Origin: Protaetiibacter sp. SSC-01
GTDB taxonomy: Bacteria > Actinomycetota > Actinomycetes > Actinomycetales > Microbacteriaceae
Assembly: GCF_014483895.1 (NCBI RefSeq)
Contig: NZ_CP059987.1
Location: 2,894,808 to 2,958,807, forward strand
Direction: 5' to 3'
Length of the DNA stretch: 64,000 nt
Positions within the stretch are counted from its first letter, which is position 1. Each line of letters opens with the position of its first letter. The notes beneath the pieces were generated by a model, which was given only the letters and a program-made list of their open reading frames with translations, did no database searches and was not told where the DNA came from. Below, one piece after another: positions 16,502 to 25,052 of the stretch. A program made the position numbers and the translations under genes.

Positions 16502-18469
16502 TCAGTCGCGCGTCGACCGCCGCGCGAGCATGTCGTTGTAGGCGGCGAGCTCGGCGTCGCCGTCGCGGTCGGCGGCGCGGTCGCGGCGCTTCGCCTCGCG
16601 GGCGTCGCTGCGCGACCACTGGATGGCGACGACGATCGCGAGGATGACGGTCGGGATCTCGCCCACCGACCACGCGATCCCTCCGCCCCAGCGCTGGTCC
16701 TCGAGCGGCGGCAGCCCCCACGTGCGGCCCATGGCGCCGTACCAGTCGGCGAGCATGAGCCCCTGGTCGCTCATGATGGCGAGCCCGAAGAAGGCATGGA
16801 ACGCCATGGTGGCGAGCAGCAGCAGCAGCCGGAGCGCGTGCGGCGGCCGCGTGCGGATGGGGTCGGCGCCGACGAGCACGAGCGCGAAGAGGTATCCCGT
16901 GAGCAGGAAGTGGGTGATCATCCACAGGTGCCCGACGTGGTCGGTGACGGCCCAGCGGAAGATGCCCGTGTAGTAGAAAACCCACAGCGACACGGCGAAC
17001 AGCGCCGCCGCGACGAAGGGGTTGGTGAGCACGGCGGCGTAGGGCGACTGCACGGCCCAGAGGATCCATTCCCGCGGCCCGCGGCTGCCGTCGCGGCGCC
17101 GTTCGATGGCGCGCGCCGCGAGGGTCACGGGTGCGGCGAGCACGAGCAGGATGGGGATCGCCATCGTGAGGATCATGTGCCCGAGCATGTGCGCCGAGAA
17201 CAGGAACTGCTCGTACACACCGGGCGCCCCGTTGGTGACCCACACGAGCGCGCCGAACCCGAGCACCCACATGGCGGTGCGGTACCAGGGCCAGCGGTCG
17301 CCGCGGCGGTGCAGGCGCCACACGCCCGCGAGGTAGAAGAACACGGCGAAGGCGGCGATGAGCGCCCACAGCGGCTCGAGCCGCCACTCGGTGAGGTAGC
17401 GGATGCCGCTCAGCTCGGGCGGGAGCTCGCGGCCCGTGAGGTACTCGGCCGGGCTCGGATCGGCGAGCTGGTCGGCGGGCACCTCCTCGACGGGCGGCGC
17501 GGTGCGGGCGAGTCCGGCGGCGAGGCCCGTCGCGAGGCCCATGAACGCGATCTCGCCGAGCACCAGCATCCGGAACCACCACGCGGAGGCGCCCTCGCGC
17601 ATCCGGGCGATGACCCAGCGGCGCTGGAGGGCGCCGAACGCGCCGAGCACGAGGAGCGCGGCGACCTTGCCGAGCACGAGGAGCCCGTACGGGGTTGCGA
17701 GCTGCGCGAGCTCGCCGACGCGCACGGCGGCGGAGATGTAGCCGGAGACGGCGACGACGACGAAGCTCACGAGCGCGAGCGTCGAGTAGCGGGTGAGCAC
17801 CACGCGCAGCCGCTCGCGGTCGAGCTCACGGCGCGCGACGACGACGGCGAGCAGGCCGCCGACCCACACGCACACGAGCAGCATGTGCAGCCAGATGGCG
17901 CTCACGGCGAGGTCGTGGTCGGCGGTCGATCCGGCGTGGCCCTGCTGGGCGATGGGCAGCAGGCCGAGGCCGGCGCCCGCCGCCGTGAACGCGAGCGCGG
18001 TGACGTTGCGCACGGCGAAGCAGACGGCGGTGGCGGCCGCCGCGACGAGGGTCACCGTGAGCCACGCGCGCCCGACAGGCAAGTCGGTGAGGAAGGTGCC
18101 GAGCTGCCGGCCGTAGTCGTCGTCGAGGGTGGGGGCGCTGATGTGCAGGCTCTGGAAGAGCAGGAACGCCATGGCTCCGGATGCGACGGTCCAGACGGCC
18201 GCGCCTGCTGCGGCTACGTCCACCGCGCGGTCGTACGCCTTCTCGCCCGGGGTGAGGGCGAAGCACGCGAGCACGAGCCCACCGATCGTCGCGGCCGCCC
18301 CGAGGTCGACGAGCACGGTCGCGATCGGGATGCCGTAGCGCACGACGGCACCGGGGTCGACGAACGGCAGCGGGTTCGCGCCGCCGCCCACGGCGAGCGC
18401 GCCGAGCACCGCCGCGAGAGCGGCGAGCAGGAGGAGAGCGGGTCCGGTGACCCACGCGAGGCGCCGCAC
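16502..18469 (-). CDS. CopD-CtaG fusion: copper-handling membrane protein for cytochrome oxidase assembly
   Basis: A 655-residue polytopic membrane protein with ~16 hydrophobic segments. The N-terminal half (to ~320) is CopD-like (copper resistance D): LHISAPTLDDD, WLHMLLVCVWVGGLLAVV, YSTLALVSFVVVAVSGYISA. The C-terminal half (~370-625) is caa3-type CtaG-like: EQFLFSAHMLGHMILTM, YAAVLTNPFVAAALF, HLWMITHFLLTGYLF and FHAFFGLAIM, with the His residues expected for Cu binding. It probably moves copper to the cytochrome c oxidase CuB site. The fusion is common in actinobacteria. GTG start; TAGGCT (complement of 18476-18481) lies 6 nt upstream, so leaderless. Confidence 0.88.
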   Translation of the reverse strand: MRRLAWVTGPALLLLAALAAVLGALAVGGGANPLPFVDPGAVVRYGIPIATVLVDLGAAATIGGLVLACFALTPGEKAYDRAVDVAAAGAAVWTVASGAMAFLLFQSLHISAPTLDDDYGRQLGTFLTDLPVGRAWLTVTLVAAAATAVCFAVRNVTALAFTAAGAGLGLLPIAQQGHAGSTADHDLAVSAIWLHMLLVCVWVGGLLAVVVARRELDRERLRVVLTRYSTLALVSFVVVAVSGYISAAVRVGELAQLATPYGLLVLGKVAALLVLGAFGALQRRWVIARMREGASAWWFRMLVLGEIAFMGLATGLAAGLARTAPPVEEVPADQLADPSPAEYLTGRELPPELSGIRYLTEWRLEPLWALIAAFAVFFYLAGVWRLHRRGDRWPWYRTAMWVLGFGALVWVTNGAPGVYEQFLFSAHMLGHMILTMAIPILLVLAAPVTLAARAIERRRDGSRGPREWILWAVQSPYAAVLTNPFVAAALFAVSLWVFYYTGIFRWAVTDHVGHLWMITHFLLTGYLFALVLVGADPIRTRPPHALRLLLLLATMAFHAFFGLAIMSDQGLMLADWYGAMGRTWGLPPLEDQRWGGGIAWSVGEIPTVILAIVVAIQWSRSDAREAKRRDRAADRDGDAELAAYNDMLARRSTRD

Positions 18470-18521
18470 CCTCCCAGCCTAGGCGCGGCATCCTGGGCGT
18501 TCGAATCGGCCCGGACATGCG

Positions 18522-18556
18522 TCGAGGGCGCCGACCAGCGATGGTCGACGCCCTCG
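18522..18556 (-). terminator. Hairpin terminator after the HU gene
   Basis: The 15-bp stem CGAGGGCGCCGACCA / TGGTCGACGCCCTCG (one mismatch) with a GCGA loop lies 15 nt past the HU stop on the minus strand. No strong T-run follows, as is usual at this GC content. Confidence 0.7.
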
Positions 18557-18570
18557 AGAGGCTGCGTGTC

Positions 18571-18855
18571 TTACTTGACGGCGGCCTTGAGCTTGCTGCC
18601 CGCCGAGACCTTGACGCCGTTGGACGCCGCGATCTGGATGGTCTCGCCGGTCGCGGGGTTGCGGCCCGCACGAGCGGCGCGGTGGGTCTTCTCGAACGAG
18701 AGCCAGCCGGGGATGCTGACCTTCGTGCCGCCGCCGACCTGCTTGGCGACGACGGAGAAGAACGCGTCGACGACCTTGTTGACGGCCGCCTGGCTCTCGC
18801 CGGTCTCGGCCGCGATCGCGGCGACGAGGTCGCTCTTGTTGAGGGTGTCAGCCAT
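18571..18855 (-). CDS. hup: Nucleoid protein HU (DNABII family)
   Basis: A 94-residue histone-like protein that bends and compacts DNA as a dimer. It shows the full DNABII pattern: LNKSDLVAAIAAETGESQAAVNKVVDAF (helices), VSIPGWLSFEKTHRAARAGRNPATGETIQI with the beta-arm RAGRNPATG, and a C-terminal KLKAAVK. There is no long Lys/Ala-rich tail as in mycobacterial HupB. A GAGGAGG ribosome site precedes the ATG. A -10-like TAGTTT (complement of 18954-18959) would give a leader of ~95 nt. Monocistronic. Confidence 0.97.
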   Translation of the reverse strand: MADTLNKSDLVAAIAAETGESQAAVNKVVDAFFSVVAKQVGGGTKVSIPGWLSFEKTHRAARAGRNPATGETIQIAASNGVKVSAGSKLKAAVK

Positions 18856-19061
18856 GGGTGTCCTCCTCGGACGGTTTTCTCGATTTCGATGCGGCCTCCG
18901 AAAGGATGCCGCGAGGGGTCGGCCCTGAGGCGTCTACCCCTGAACCGTGCTCGAAACTACCAGCGATCCCCGACATTTCCGGGGTTTTCGGCCTGTTTCG
19001 GCAACTCGACCTCAGGTGATGGTTGAGGGTTTTCTGGGCCCGTCGACCGACCGGTACACGA

Positions 19062-19096
19062 CGAGGGGGCGCCGGCGCGATGCCGACGCCCCCTCG
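19062..19096 (-). terminator. Terminator of the rpmB-rpmG-rpsN operon
   Basis: A strong stem CGAGGGGGCGCCGGC...GCCGACGCCCCCTCG just after the rpsN stop (19112) on the minus strand. It closes the ribosomal-protein operon before the HU promoter. Confidence 0.8.
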
Positions 19097-19111
19097 GACG
19101 TGGTGCGGTGC

Positions 19112-19417
19112 TTACCAGCTCGACTTGGTCACGCCGGGCAGCTCGCCACGGTGCGCCATGTCGCGGAAGCGCACACGCGAGATGCCGTAGTTCGACAGGA
19201 CACCGCGGGGGCGGCCGTCGATGGCGTCGCGGTTGCGCACGCGGATCGGCGACGCGTCGCGCGGCAGCTTCTGCAGGCCGACGCGGGCGGCCTCACGCTG
19301 CTCGTCGGTCGAGTTCGGGTCGACGAGCGCCTTCTTGAGCTCGAGGCGCTTCGCGGCGTAGCGCTCGACGATGACCTTCCGCTGCTCGTTCTTCGCGATC
19401 TTGCTCTTCTTGGCCAT
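19112..19417 (-). CDS. rpsN: 30S ribosomal protein S14 (zinc-independent form)
   Basis: Part of the 30S head near the peptidyl site. The 101-residue long form has no cysteine and so lacks the CxxC...CxxC zinc ribbon of the short form. Motifs: [36 protein letters not shown] and the typical end [21 protein letters not shown]. It is the last gene of rpmB-rpmG-rpsN, an order that in other actinobacteria is often the zinc-free set induced by zinc shortage. A znu/zur operon lies just upstream. Confidence 0.97.
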   Translation of the reverse strand: MAKKSKIAKNEQRKVIVERYAAKRLELKKALVDPNSTDEQREAARVGLQKLPRDASPIRVRNRDAIDGRPRGVLSNYGISRVRFRDMAHRGELPGVTKSSW

Positions 19418-19420
19418 TGC

Positions 19421-19591
19421 TTAACGCTCCTCTCGGAACTCGACGTGCTTGCGCACGATGGGGTCGTACTTCTTGAGCACGATGCGGTCGGGGTCGTTGC
19501 GGCGGTTCTTGCGGGTCACGTAGGTGTACCCGGTGCCCGCGGTCGAACGGAGCTTGATGATGGGACGGACGTCCTGTGCCTTCTTGGCCAT
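19421..19591 (-). CDS. rpmG: 50S ribosomal protein L33 (cysteine-free form)
   Basis: 56 residues: [20 protein letters not shown], a central [16 protein letters not shown] and a final [17 protein letters not shown]. It has none of the four cysteines of zinc-binding L33, so it is the C-minus form. Its ATG overlaps the TGA of rpmB by one base (TGATG), implying coupled translation; rpsN starts 4 bp after its stop. Confidence 0.96.
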   Translation of the reverse strand: MAKKAQDVRPIIKLRSTAGTGYTYVTRKNRRNDPDRIVLKKYDPIVRKHVEFREER

Positions 19592-19827
19592 CAGATCTTC
19601 TCCCCACGAGCCAGGAGCTCGGCGACGACGGACTCGATGCCGCGCGCGTCGATCACCTTGATGCCCTTAGCGGACAGCGTGAGGGTCACGGTGCGCTTGA
19701 GCGACGGGACGTAGTACTTCTTCTTCTGCACGTTCGGGTCGAAGCGGCGCTTCGTCCGGCGGTGCGAGTGCGAGATGTTGTGTCCGAAGCCGGGAACGGC
19801 TCCGGTCACCTGGCACACAGCTGCCAT
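19591..19827 (-). CDS. rpmB: 50S ribosomal protein L28
   Basis: 78 residues with the L28 hallmarks [31 protein letters not shown], then [25 protein letters not shown]. Only one cysteine (residue 5) is present, so no zinc ribbon can form: the C-minus type. First gene of the rpmB-rpmG-rpsN operon. SD-like AGGAAAG precedes the ATG. A tight hairpin (GTGGGGC-GAGC-GCCCCAC, 19851-19868) sits in the leader between zur and rpmB. I found no Zur box here. Confidence 0.97.
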   Translation of the reverse strand: MAAVCQVTGAVPGFGHNISHSHRRTKRRFDPNVQKKKYYVPSLKRTVTLTLSAKGIKVIDARGIESVVAELLARGEKI

Positions 19828-19850
19828 GGTTTCTTTCCTATCTGGCTACC

Positions 19851-19868
19851 GTGGGGCGAGCGCCCCAC
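19851..19868 (-). other. Small hairpin between zur and rpmB
   Basis: A 7-bp GC stem (GTGGGGC / GCCCCAC) with a GAGC loop, 24 nt upstream of the rpmB start and ~80 nt past the zur stop. It could terminate the znuCB-zur transcript or act in the rpmB leader. Confidence 0.4.
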
Positions 19869-19947
19869 CCAAGGTCACTTGTCGGCACGCCGATACCGAG
19901 AACTCCAGGAGTCGCGGCGGCGCACAAAGAAGGCCGCATTTCTGCGG

Positions 19948-20364
19948 TCAACCCTCCGAGAGTACCCGAGTGTGACCGGATGCGCCAGCCGAGCACTCGG
20001 GGCACAGCCCGAAGACGTCGACGACGTGCTCCGGCTGGGTGAACCCGTGCTCGAACGCGACCTGGCGCGCCCAGGCCTCCACGGGATCCGCGGAGATCTC
20101 GACGGCCGTGCCGCACGAGCGGCAGATGAGGTGATGGTGGTGCGAGCCGGGCGTGCACGCGCGGTAGAGGCTCTCGCCCTCCTGCACGAGCGAGTCGGCC
20201 TCCCCCTCCTGGGCGAGGTCGGCGAGGGCACGGTAGACCGTGGCAAGCCCGACCTCGGAGCCCGTGCCGCGCAGCGAGGCGTGCAGGGCCTGCGCCGACA
20301 CGAAGCCCTCGGTGCGCGAGAGCGCCTCGCGCACGGCCTCGCGCTGCCACGTGTTCCGCTTCAT
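19948..20364 (-). CDS. zur: Zinc uptake regulator Zur (Fur family)
   Basis: Zinc-sensing repressor, 138 residues. The N-terminal winged helix (TWQREAVREAL...GFVSAQALHASL...GLATVYRALADL) is followed by the dimer/metal domain: HHHHLICRSCG (His75-78, Cys81, Cys84) and CPEC (Cys121, Cys124), the structural zinc pair. The placement after znuC-znuB with an ATGA overlap (20361-20364) and a perfect Zur box before znuC make Zur more likely than Fur, PerR or Nur. It therefore represses its own operon when zinc is plentiful. Confidence 0.93.
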   Translation of the reverse strand: MKRNTWQREAVREALSRTEGFVSAQALHASLRGTGSEVGLATVYRALADLAQEGEADSLVQEGESLYRACTPGSHHHHLICRSCGTAVEISADPVEAWARQVAFEHGFTQPEHVVDVFGLCPECSAGASGHTRVLSEG

Positions 20365-21230
20365 GCCGCCACCCCCTTCGCCACCAGGGTACGGCGGTCG
20401 CGTCGGCGGCGACCAGCGAGCACGCACACGCCCCAGATGAGGAACGAGATCGTCGTGACGTAGGGGCTGATCGGCACGCTCGCCCCGAGCGCGAGCAGGA
20501 TGCCGCCCACGAGCGACACGAGCGCGAACGCCGTCGAGAGCACGGGCACCCACACGGGCGAGCTCGAGATCCGGAGGGCCGCGGCGGCCGGCGTCACGAG
20601 GATCGAGAGCACGAGCAGCGCTCCCACGATCTGGATCGCCGCGGCGACGGCGAGGCCGAGCAGCACCATGAACGCGACCGAGAGCGCGCGCACCGGCACG
20701 CCGCGCGCAGCCGCGACCTCGGCATCCAGGCTCGCGAACGAGAGCGGGCGCCACATGACGAGCAGGCCGACCACGACGATGCCGCACACGACCGCGAGCC
20801 AGCCGAGCTGCGGGTCGTCGACCGCGACGATCTGACCCGTCAGCAGCCCGAACTTCGTCGACGCGCGGCCCGGGTAGAGGGCGAGGCACAGGATGCCGAG
20901 GCCGAGGCCGAACGGCATGAGCACGGCCGTGATCGAGTTGCGTTCGCGCGCGCGGGAGCCGAGGAGCCCGATCAGGAGGGCCGCGGCGAGCGACCCGATG
21001 ATCGACCCCTCGACGACGCCGACGCCGAGCAGGAGGCCGGCGGCGGCGCCCGCGAACGACAGCTCGCTGATGCCGTGCACGGCGAAGGCGAGGTCGCGCG
21101 TCATGACGAAGACGCCGATGAGCCCGCCCGCGAGTCCCAGCACGACGCCCGCGAGGATCGAGTTGTGCAGCAGCGCGAGCAGGGCGCCGTAGTCGCTGAA
21201 GTCGAAGAGCTGCGTCCACCAGTCGCTCAT
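20361..21230 (-). CDS. znuB: Zinc ABC transporter permease
   Basis: A 289-residue inner-membrane subunit of the ABC-3 (metal) family with ~8 hydrophobic segments. Conserved family stretches: LAFAVHGISELSFAGAAAGLLLG (~47-69), SRARERNSITAVLMPFGLGLGI and VGALLVLSILVTPAAAALRI (~197-216). It forms the channel for Zn2+ with ZnuC. It starts within znuC by a 4-bp ATGA overlap and overlaps zur the same way. No substrate-binding protein (ZnuA) is in the window; it must be encoded elsewhere. Confidence 0.92.
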   Translation of the reverse strand: MSDWWTQLFDFSDYGALLALLHNSILAGVVLGLAGGLIGVFVMTRDLAFAVHGISELSFAGAAAGLLLGVGVVEGSIIGSLAAALLIGLLGSRARERNSITAVLMPFGLGLGILCLALYPGRASTKFGLLTGQIVAVDDPQLGWLAVVCGIVVVGLLVMWRPLSFASLDAEVAAARGVPVRALSVAFMVLLGLAVAAAIQIVGALLVLSILVTPAAAALRISSSPVWVPVLSTAFALVSLVGGILLALGASVPISPYVTTISFLIWGVCVLAGRRRRDRRTLVAKGVAA

Positions 21231-22051
21231 GCGACCTCCCCCGGGTGGGGCTGCGGGTGCTCGTGCTCGTGCTCGTGGTGGGCGTGGTCGGGCGCGCCGA
21301 CGATCACGACGCGGCCGTGGGTGCGGATGACGTCGACCTCGGCCTGGTAGAGCTCGGAGAGCACCTCGGAAGTGAGCACCTCGTTCGGGGCCCCGATGCG
21401 GAAGCGGCCGTTCGCGAGGTAGAGCACGCGGTCGACCATGCCGAGCACGGGGTTCACGTCGTGCGTCACGAACAGCACGCCGAAGCCGCGCTCGCGCCGG
21501 TGCCGGTCGATGAGCTCGCTCACGACGCGCTGCGCCCGGAGGTCGAGGGAGCCGAGCGGCTCGTCGCACAGCATGAGCAGCGGGTCGCCCGCGAGCGCCT
21601 GTCCGACACGCAGTCGCTGCTGCTCGCCGCCCGACAGCAGGCTCACGGGCACCTTCGCGTAGTGGCTCGCGCCGACCGCGCCGAGCAGCTCGTCGACGCG
21701 TTCCCGCCGGGCGCGACTCGGCCATCCGGGTCCCCAGCGCTCGCCGTCGACGCCGAGGCGCACGAGGTCGCGGCCCCGGATGCGCATGGCCGGATCCTGT
21801 CCTCGCTGCTGCGGGATGTAGCCGATGCGGCGGTCGCCGCGGCGCACCGGCTCGCCCGCGAGACGCATCTCCCCCGCCGAGAGCGGATGCTGCCCCAGCA
21901 CGGTCTTGAGCAGGCTCGTCTTGCCGGAGCCGTTCGAGCCGAGCACGGCGATGAACTCACCCGGGGCGACGTCGAGGTCGACCCCCGTCCAGAGGGTGCG
22001 CGCGCCGAGGGTCAGCTGCGCACCCCGCACGCTCAGCACCGCCTCACTCAC
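21227..22051 (-). CDS. znuC: Zinc ABC transporter ATP-binding protein
   Basis: A 274-residue ATPase. Walker A GSNGSGKTS (38-46), Q-loop YIPQQRGQDP, signature LSGGEQQRLRVGQAL (~143), Walker B LLMLCDEPLGSLD and H-loop VTHDVNP. The C-terminus is His-rich (DHAHHEHEHEHPQPH, ~255-270), which fits zinc or nickel handling. The GTG start is chosen because the ATG 8 nt upstream runs into a stop after three codons. First gene of znuC-znuB-zur, with the Zur box 15 nt before it. Confidence 0.93.
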   Translation of the reverse strand: MSEAVLSVRGAQLTLGARTLWTGVDLDVAPGEFIAVLGSNGSGKTSLLKTVLGQHPLSAGEMRLAGEPVRRGDRRIGYIPQQRGQDPAMRIRGRDLVRLGVDGERWGPGWPSRARRERVDELLGAVGASHYAKVPVSLLSGGEQQRLRVGQALAGDPLLMLCDEPLGSLDLRAQRVVSELIDRHRRERGFGVLFVTHDVNPVLGMVDRVLYLANGRFRIGAPNEVLTSEVLSELYQAEVDVIRTHGRVVIVGAPDHAHHEHEHEHPQPHPGEVA

Positions 22052-22065
22052 CGCGCCATGCTACC

Positions 22066-22080
22066 TGAGAACGGTTCTCA
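22066..22080 (-). promoter_or_regulatory. Zur box (perfect 7-1-7 inverted repeat)
   Basis: TGAGAAC-G-GTTCTCA is a perfect palindrome with the 7-1-7 layout of actinobacterial Zur operators (TGAAAAT-N-ATTTTCA type). It lies 15 bp upstream of the znuC start codon, where bound Zur would block transcription of znuC-znuB-zur. Confidence 0.88.
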
Positions 22081-22097
22081 TCGCCGCCTCGGTGTTC

Positions 22098-22206
22098 CCG
22101 CTGGTTGAGTGGCGCCGCGCGCGCGGCGCACGACGCGTATCGCCCCCGCCACCCCCCCGTTGGTTGAGTAGCGCCGCGCGCGGAGCGCACGACGCGTATC
22201 GAAACC
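22098..22206 (+). repeat. Two left-half units of the 170-bp repeat element
   Basis: CCGCTGGTTGAGTGGCGCC...GCGTATCG (22098-22143) and GTTGGTTGAGTAGCGCC...GTATCGAAACC (22158-22206) are solitary left hairpins of the element, in tandem before a full copy. They begin 17 bp after the Zur box. Confidence 0.8.
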
Positions 22207-22215
22207 CGCCACCCC

Positions 22216-22387
22216 CCGCTGGTTGAGTAGCGCCGCGCGCGCAGCGCACGACGCGTATCGAAACCCTCGCACCGCGTATCAACAGCGGGCCAATGGATGC
22301 GAAACCTCCACACCTCATCCGCCCGTCGGGTTTCGATACGCCGTGCGTCGCGCCCTCCGGGCGCGGCGCGCGGCACTCAACCAGCGG
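22216..22387 (+). repeat. 170-bp inverted-repeat element, copy 3
   Basis: Almost identical to copy 1 (about ten differences by eye), same orientation, including the internal CAACAGCGGGCCAATGGATG. Ends CCGCTGGTTGAGTAG / CACTCAACCAGCGG. Direct-repeat partner of the array at 16.1-16.5 kb. Confidence 0.87.
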
Positions 22388-22480
22388 TGAACTCGCGACA
22401 ACACGCGCGTCGACCGGAGGTGGACCGGCAGCACCCAACCAGCGGTGATCTCGCACCGAGTAAAGGCCGCTCCCGCCATC

Positions 22481-22650
22481 CCGCTGGTTGAGTAGCGCCG
22501 CGCGCGCAGCGCACGACGCGTATCGAAACCCTCGCACCGCGTATCAACAGCGGGTCACGGGATGCGTTGCCTCCGCACCCCATCCGTCCCTCCGGTTTCG
22601 ATACGCCGTGCGTCGCGCCTCCGGCGCGGCGCGCGGCACTCAACCAGCGG
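22481..22650 (+). repeat. 170-bp inverted-repeat element, copy 4
   Basis: Same element, same orientation, with a diverged core (GGGTCACGGGATGCGTTGCC) and a shorter right stem (CGCGCCTCCGGCGCG). A lone right end (CACCCAACCAGCGGTGA) lies at about 22427-22443 between copies 3 and 4. The gap up to the E2 gene (22651-22723) shows nothing else. Confidence 0.85.
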
Positions 22651-22723
22651 TGAACTCGCGGCAACAGGCGCCTCGCAAACGGATCCGCTCCGCCGCGAAG
22701 CGGCCCCCGGGTCACACGACGAC

Positions 22724-24046
22724 TCAGTCCAGCAGCAGCGCTGGCTCCTCGAGCACGGAAGCCACATCCGCCGTGAACCGCGAGGCGACGTCGCCGTCGA
22801 CGACGCGATGGTCGAACGACGCGCCGACGGTCGTGACGTACGCGGGCCGCACCTCGCCGTCGACGACCCACGGCTTCTGCTTGATGGCGCCGAGGGCGAC
22901 GATGCCGACCTCGCCGGGGTTGAGGATCGGGGTGCCGGTGTCCATGCCGAACGACCCGAGGTTGGTGATGGTGATCGTGCCGCCGGACATCTCGGCCGGC
23001 TGCGTCTTGCCTTCGCGCGCGGTGAGGGTCAACTGCTCGAGCGACTGGGCGAGCTCGAGGAGGCTGAGCTCCTGCGCGTCCTTGACGTTCGGCACGATGA
23101 GGCCGCGCGGGGTGGCGGCGGCGATGCCGAGGTTGACGTAGTGGCGCACGATGATCTCCTCATCGGTCCACGTCGAGTTGACCGTGGGGTTGCGCCGCAC
23201 CGCCCAGATGACCGCCTTGGCCATCACGAGCAGGGGGCTGACGCGCACGCCGGCGAAGTCGGGCGAGGCCTTGAGCCGCTTGACGAATTCCATCGTGCGG
23301 GTGGCGTTGACGTCGGTGAAGACGGAGACGTGCGGGGCGGTGAACGCGGATGCGACCATCGCCTGCGCGGTCGCCTTGCGCACGCCCTTGACGGGGATGC
23401 GCTCCTCGCGCTCGGCGGGCCACGCGGGCGTCTCGATGTTGCGGAAGACGCTCGCCTGCTCGGCCTGGCGGATGACGTCCTCGCGCAGCACCTCGCCGCC
23501 GGGGCCCGTGGCGGTGACCTGGCCGAGGTCGACGTCGAGGTCCTTGGCGAGCTTGCGGATGGGCGGCTTGGCGATGACGGGCGTGCCGGGGCGGCGGGCG
23601 GTGGTCCGCGCGGGGGCGGCGGGCGCATCCGGGTTGGGCACGGCGGCGCCGGGGCGGCGACGGCGGGTGGCGGTGTGGCCACCCTTCGAGCCGTAGCCGA
23701 CGAGCACCGCGCCGGACTCCTCCTTCTCGGCCATGCCGCTCGGGTCGGAGACGGCGCCGAGGCTCTCGGAGTCGTTGGCGGGCGCCTGCAGCTCGATCGT
23801 GCCGCCGGCGGAGTCGACGCGGATGATGGGGGCGCCGACCTCGACCGTCGCGCCCTCCTCGGCGAGCAGCTCGGTGACGGTGCCGGCGAACGGCGACGGC
23901 AGCTCGACGAGCGACTTGGCGGTCTCGATCTCGACGAGCACCTGGTTGACGGTGACGGTGTCGCCGGGCTTCACCTTCCAGGCGACGATCTCGGCCTCGG
24001 TGAGGCCTTCCCCGACATCCGGCAGCGGGAACTCTGCGTGGGCCAT
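22724..24046 (-). CDS. bkdC: Dihydrolipoamide acyltransferase (E2) of a branched-chain 2-oxo acid dehydrogenase complex
   Basis: A 440-residue core subunit that passes acyl groups from E1 to CoA. Order: one lipoyl domain (1-75, lipoyl Lys44 in [11 protein letters not shown]), an Ala/Pro linker, an E3/E1-binding domain (~160-200, [24 protein letters not shown]) and the catalytic domain (~215-440) with [11 protein letters not shown] near 415 and [16 protein letters not shown]. Last gene of bkdA-bkdB-bkdC, 25 bp after bkdB. E3 is not in the window. A pyruvate-type complex cannot be fully excluded, but the E1 alpha/beta layout favours branched-chain acids. Confidence 0.9.
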   Translation of the reverse strand: MAHAEFPLPDVGEGLTEAEIVAWKVKPGDTVTVNQVLVEIETAKSLVELPSPFAGTVTELLAEEGATVEVGAPIIRVDSAGGTIELQAPANDSESLGAVSDPSGMAEKEESGAVLVGYGSKGGHTATRRRRPGAAVPNPDAPAAPARTTARRPGTPVIAKPPIRKLAKDLDVDLGQVTATGPGGEVLREDVIRQAEQASVFRNIETPAWPAEREERIPVKGVRKATAQAMVASAFTAPHVSVFTDVNATRTMEFVKRLKASPDFAGVRVSPLLVMAKAVIWAVRRNPTVNSTWTDEEIIVRHYVNLGIAAATPRGLIVPNVKDAQELSLLELAQSLEQLTLTAREGKTQPAEMSGGTITITNLGSFGMDTGTPILNPGEVGIVALGAIKQKPWVVDGEVRPAYVTTVGASFDHRVVDGDVASRFTADVASVLEEPALLLD

Positions 24047-24071
24047 AGGGCCTCCTCAGTGCTGGTCGCGG

Positions 24072-25052
24072 TCAGTAGGCGAGGGCGCGGTCGACGGCCT
24101 CGAGGATGCGGTCGACATCCGGAAGGTACACGCCCTCGAGCTTCGCGGGCGGGAAGGGGGTGTCGAATCCGGAGACCCGCAGCACGGGCGCCTCGAGCGA
24201 GTAGAACGCACGCTCGGCGATCGTGGCGGCGATCTCGGATCCGACGGAGACGTTGCCGGGCGCCTCCTGGGCGACGACGAGACGGCCGGTCTTCTGCACG
24301 GATGCGAGGATCGGCGCGTAGTCGATGGGCGAGAGGGAGCGCAGGTCGATGACCTCGACGCTCGTGCCCTCGGATGCGGCGACCTCGGCAGCCTGCAGCA
24401 GCTGGGCGACCATGGCGCCGTGGCCGACGAGGGTCACCTGGGTGCCGGTACGCACGACGCGGCTCTGGTGGAGGGGTGCGGGCACGCCGTCGTCGGCGAC
24501 CTCGCCCTTCTGCCAGTAGCGGCTCTTCGGCTCGAAGAACAGCACCGGGTCGTTGGATGCGATTGCCTGCTGGATCATCCAGTAACCGTCGTTGGGGGTC
24601 GCGGGGCTGACGACGCGGAGGCCGGGGGTGTGCGCGAAGTACGCCTCGGGGCTCTCCTGGTGGTGCTCGACGGCGCCGATGTGGCCGCCGTAGGGCACGC
24701 GGATGACGACGGGGAACGACTGCGTGCCCTCGTGCCGGTAGGTGAGCTTCGCGAGCTGCGAGGTGATCTGGTCGAAGCCGGGGAAGATAAACCCGTCGAA
24801 CTGGATCTCGCACACGGGGCGGTAGCCGCGCATGGCGAGGCCGATCGCGGTGCCGACGATGCCGGACTCGGCGAGCGGGGTGTCGAGCACGCGGTCCTCG
24901 CCGAACTCGGACTTGAGGCCCTCGGTCACGCGGAACACGCCGCCGAGGGTGCCGATGTCCTCGCCCATGAGCAGCACCTTGGGGTCGTTCTTGAGCGCGG
25001 CGCGCAGACCCTCGTTGATGGCCTTCGCCATCGGCATCATCCGCTCGGTCAC
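24072..25052 (-). CDS. bkdB: 2-oxo acid dehydrogenase E1 component, beta subunit
   Basis: A 326-residue transketolase-like subunit pairing with bkdA to decarboxylate branched-chain 2-oxo acids. Typical stretches: VLLMGEDIGTLGGVFRVTEGL (~22-42), DTPLAESGIVGTAIGLAMRG, YGGHIGAVEHHQESPEAYFAHTPGLRVV (~125-152) and the C-terminal VSGFDTPFPPAKLEGVYLPD. Its GTG start overlaps the bkdA stop (GTGA), implying coupled translation. Feeds branched-chain acyl-CoA to the iso/anteiso fatty acids typical of this group (inference). Confidence 0.92.
   Translation of the reverse strand: MTERMMPMAKAINEGLRAALKNDPKVLLMGEDIGTLGGVFRVTEGLKSEFGEDRVLDTPLAESGIVGTAIGLAMRGYRPVCEIQFDGFIFPGFDQITSQLAKLTYRHEGTQSFPVVIRVPYGGHIGAVEHHQESPEAYFAHTPGLRVVSPATPNDGYWMIQQAIASNDPVLFFEPKSRYWQKGEVADDGVPAPLHQSRVVRTGTQVTLVGHGAMVAQLLQAAEVAASEGTSVEVIDLRSLSPIDYAPILASVQKTGRLVVAQEAPGNVSVGSEIAATIAERAFYSLEAPVLRVSGFDTPFPPAKLEGVYLPDVDRILEAVDRALAY

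Noticed and set aside
19828..19947. Zur box before rpmB
   Set aside because: No 7-1-7 inverted repeat was found; only a short GC hairpin (19851-19868).
16029..22650. Insertion sequences in the repeat arrays
   Set aside because: No transposase frame; the open frames there are translations of the GC-rich repeats.
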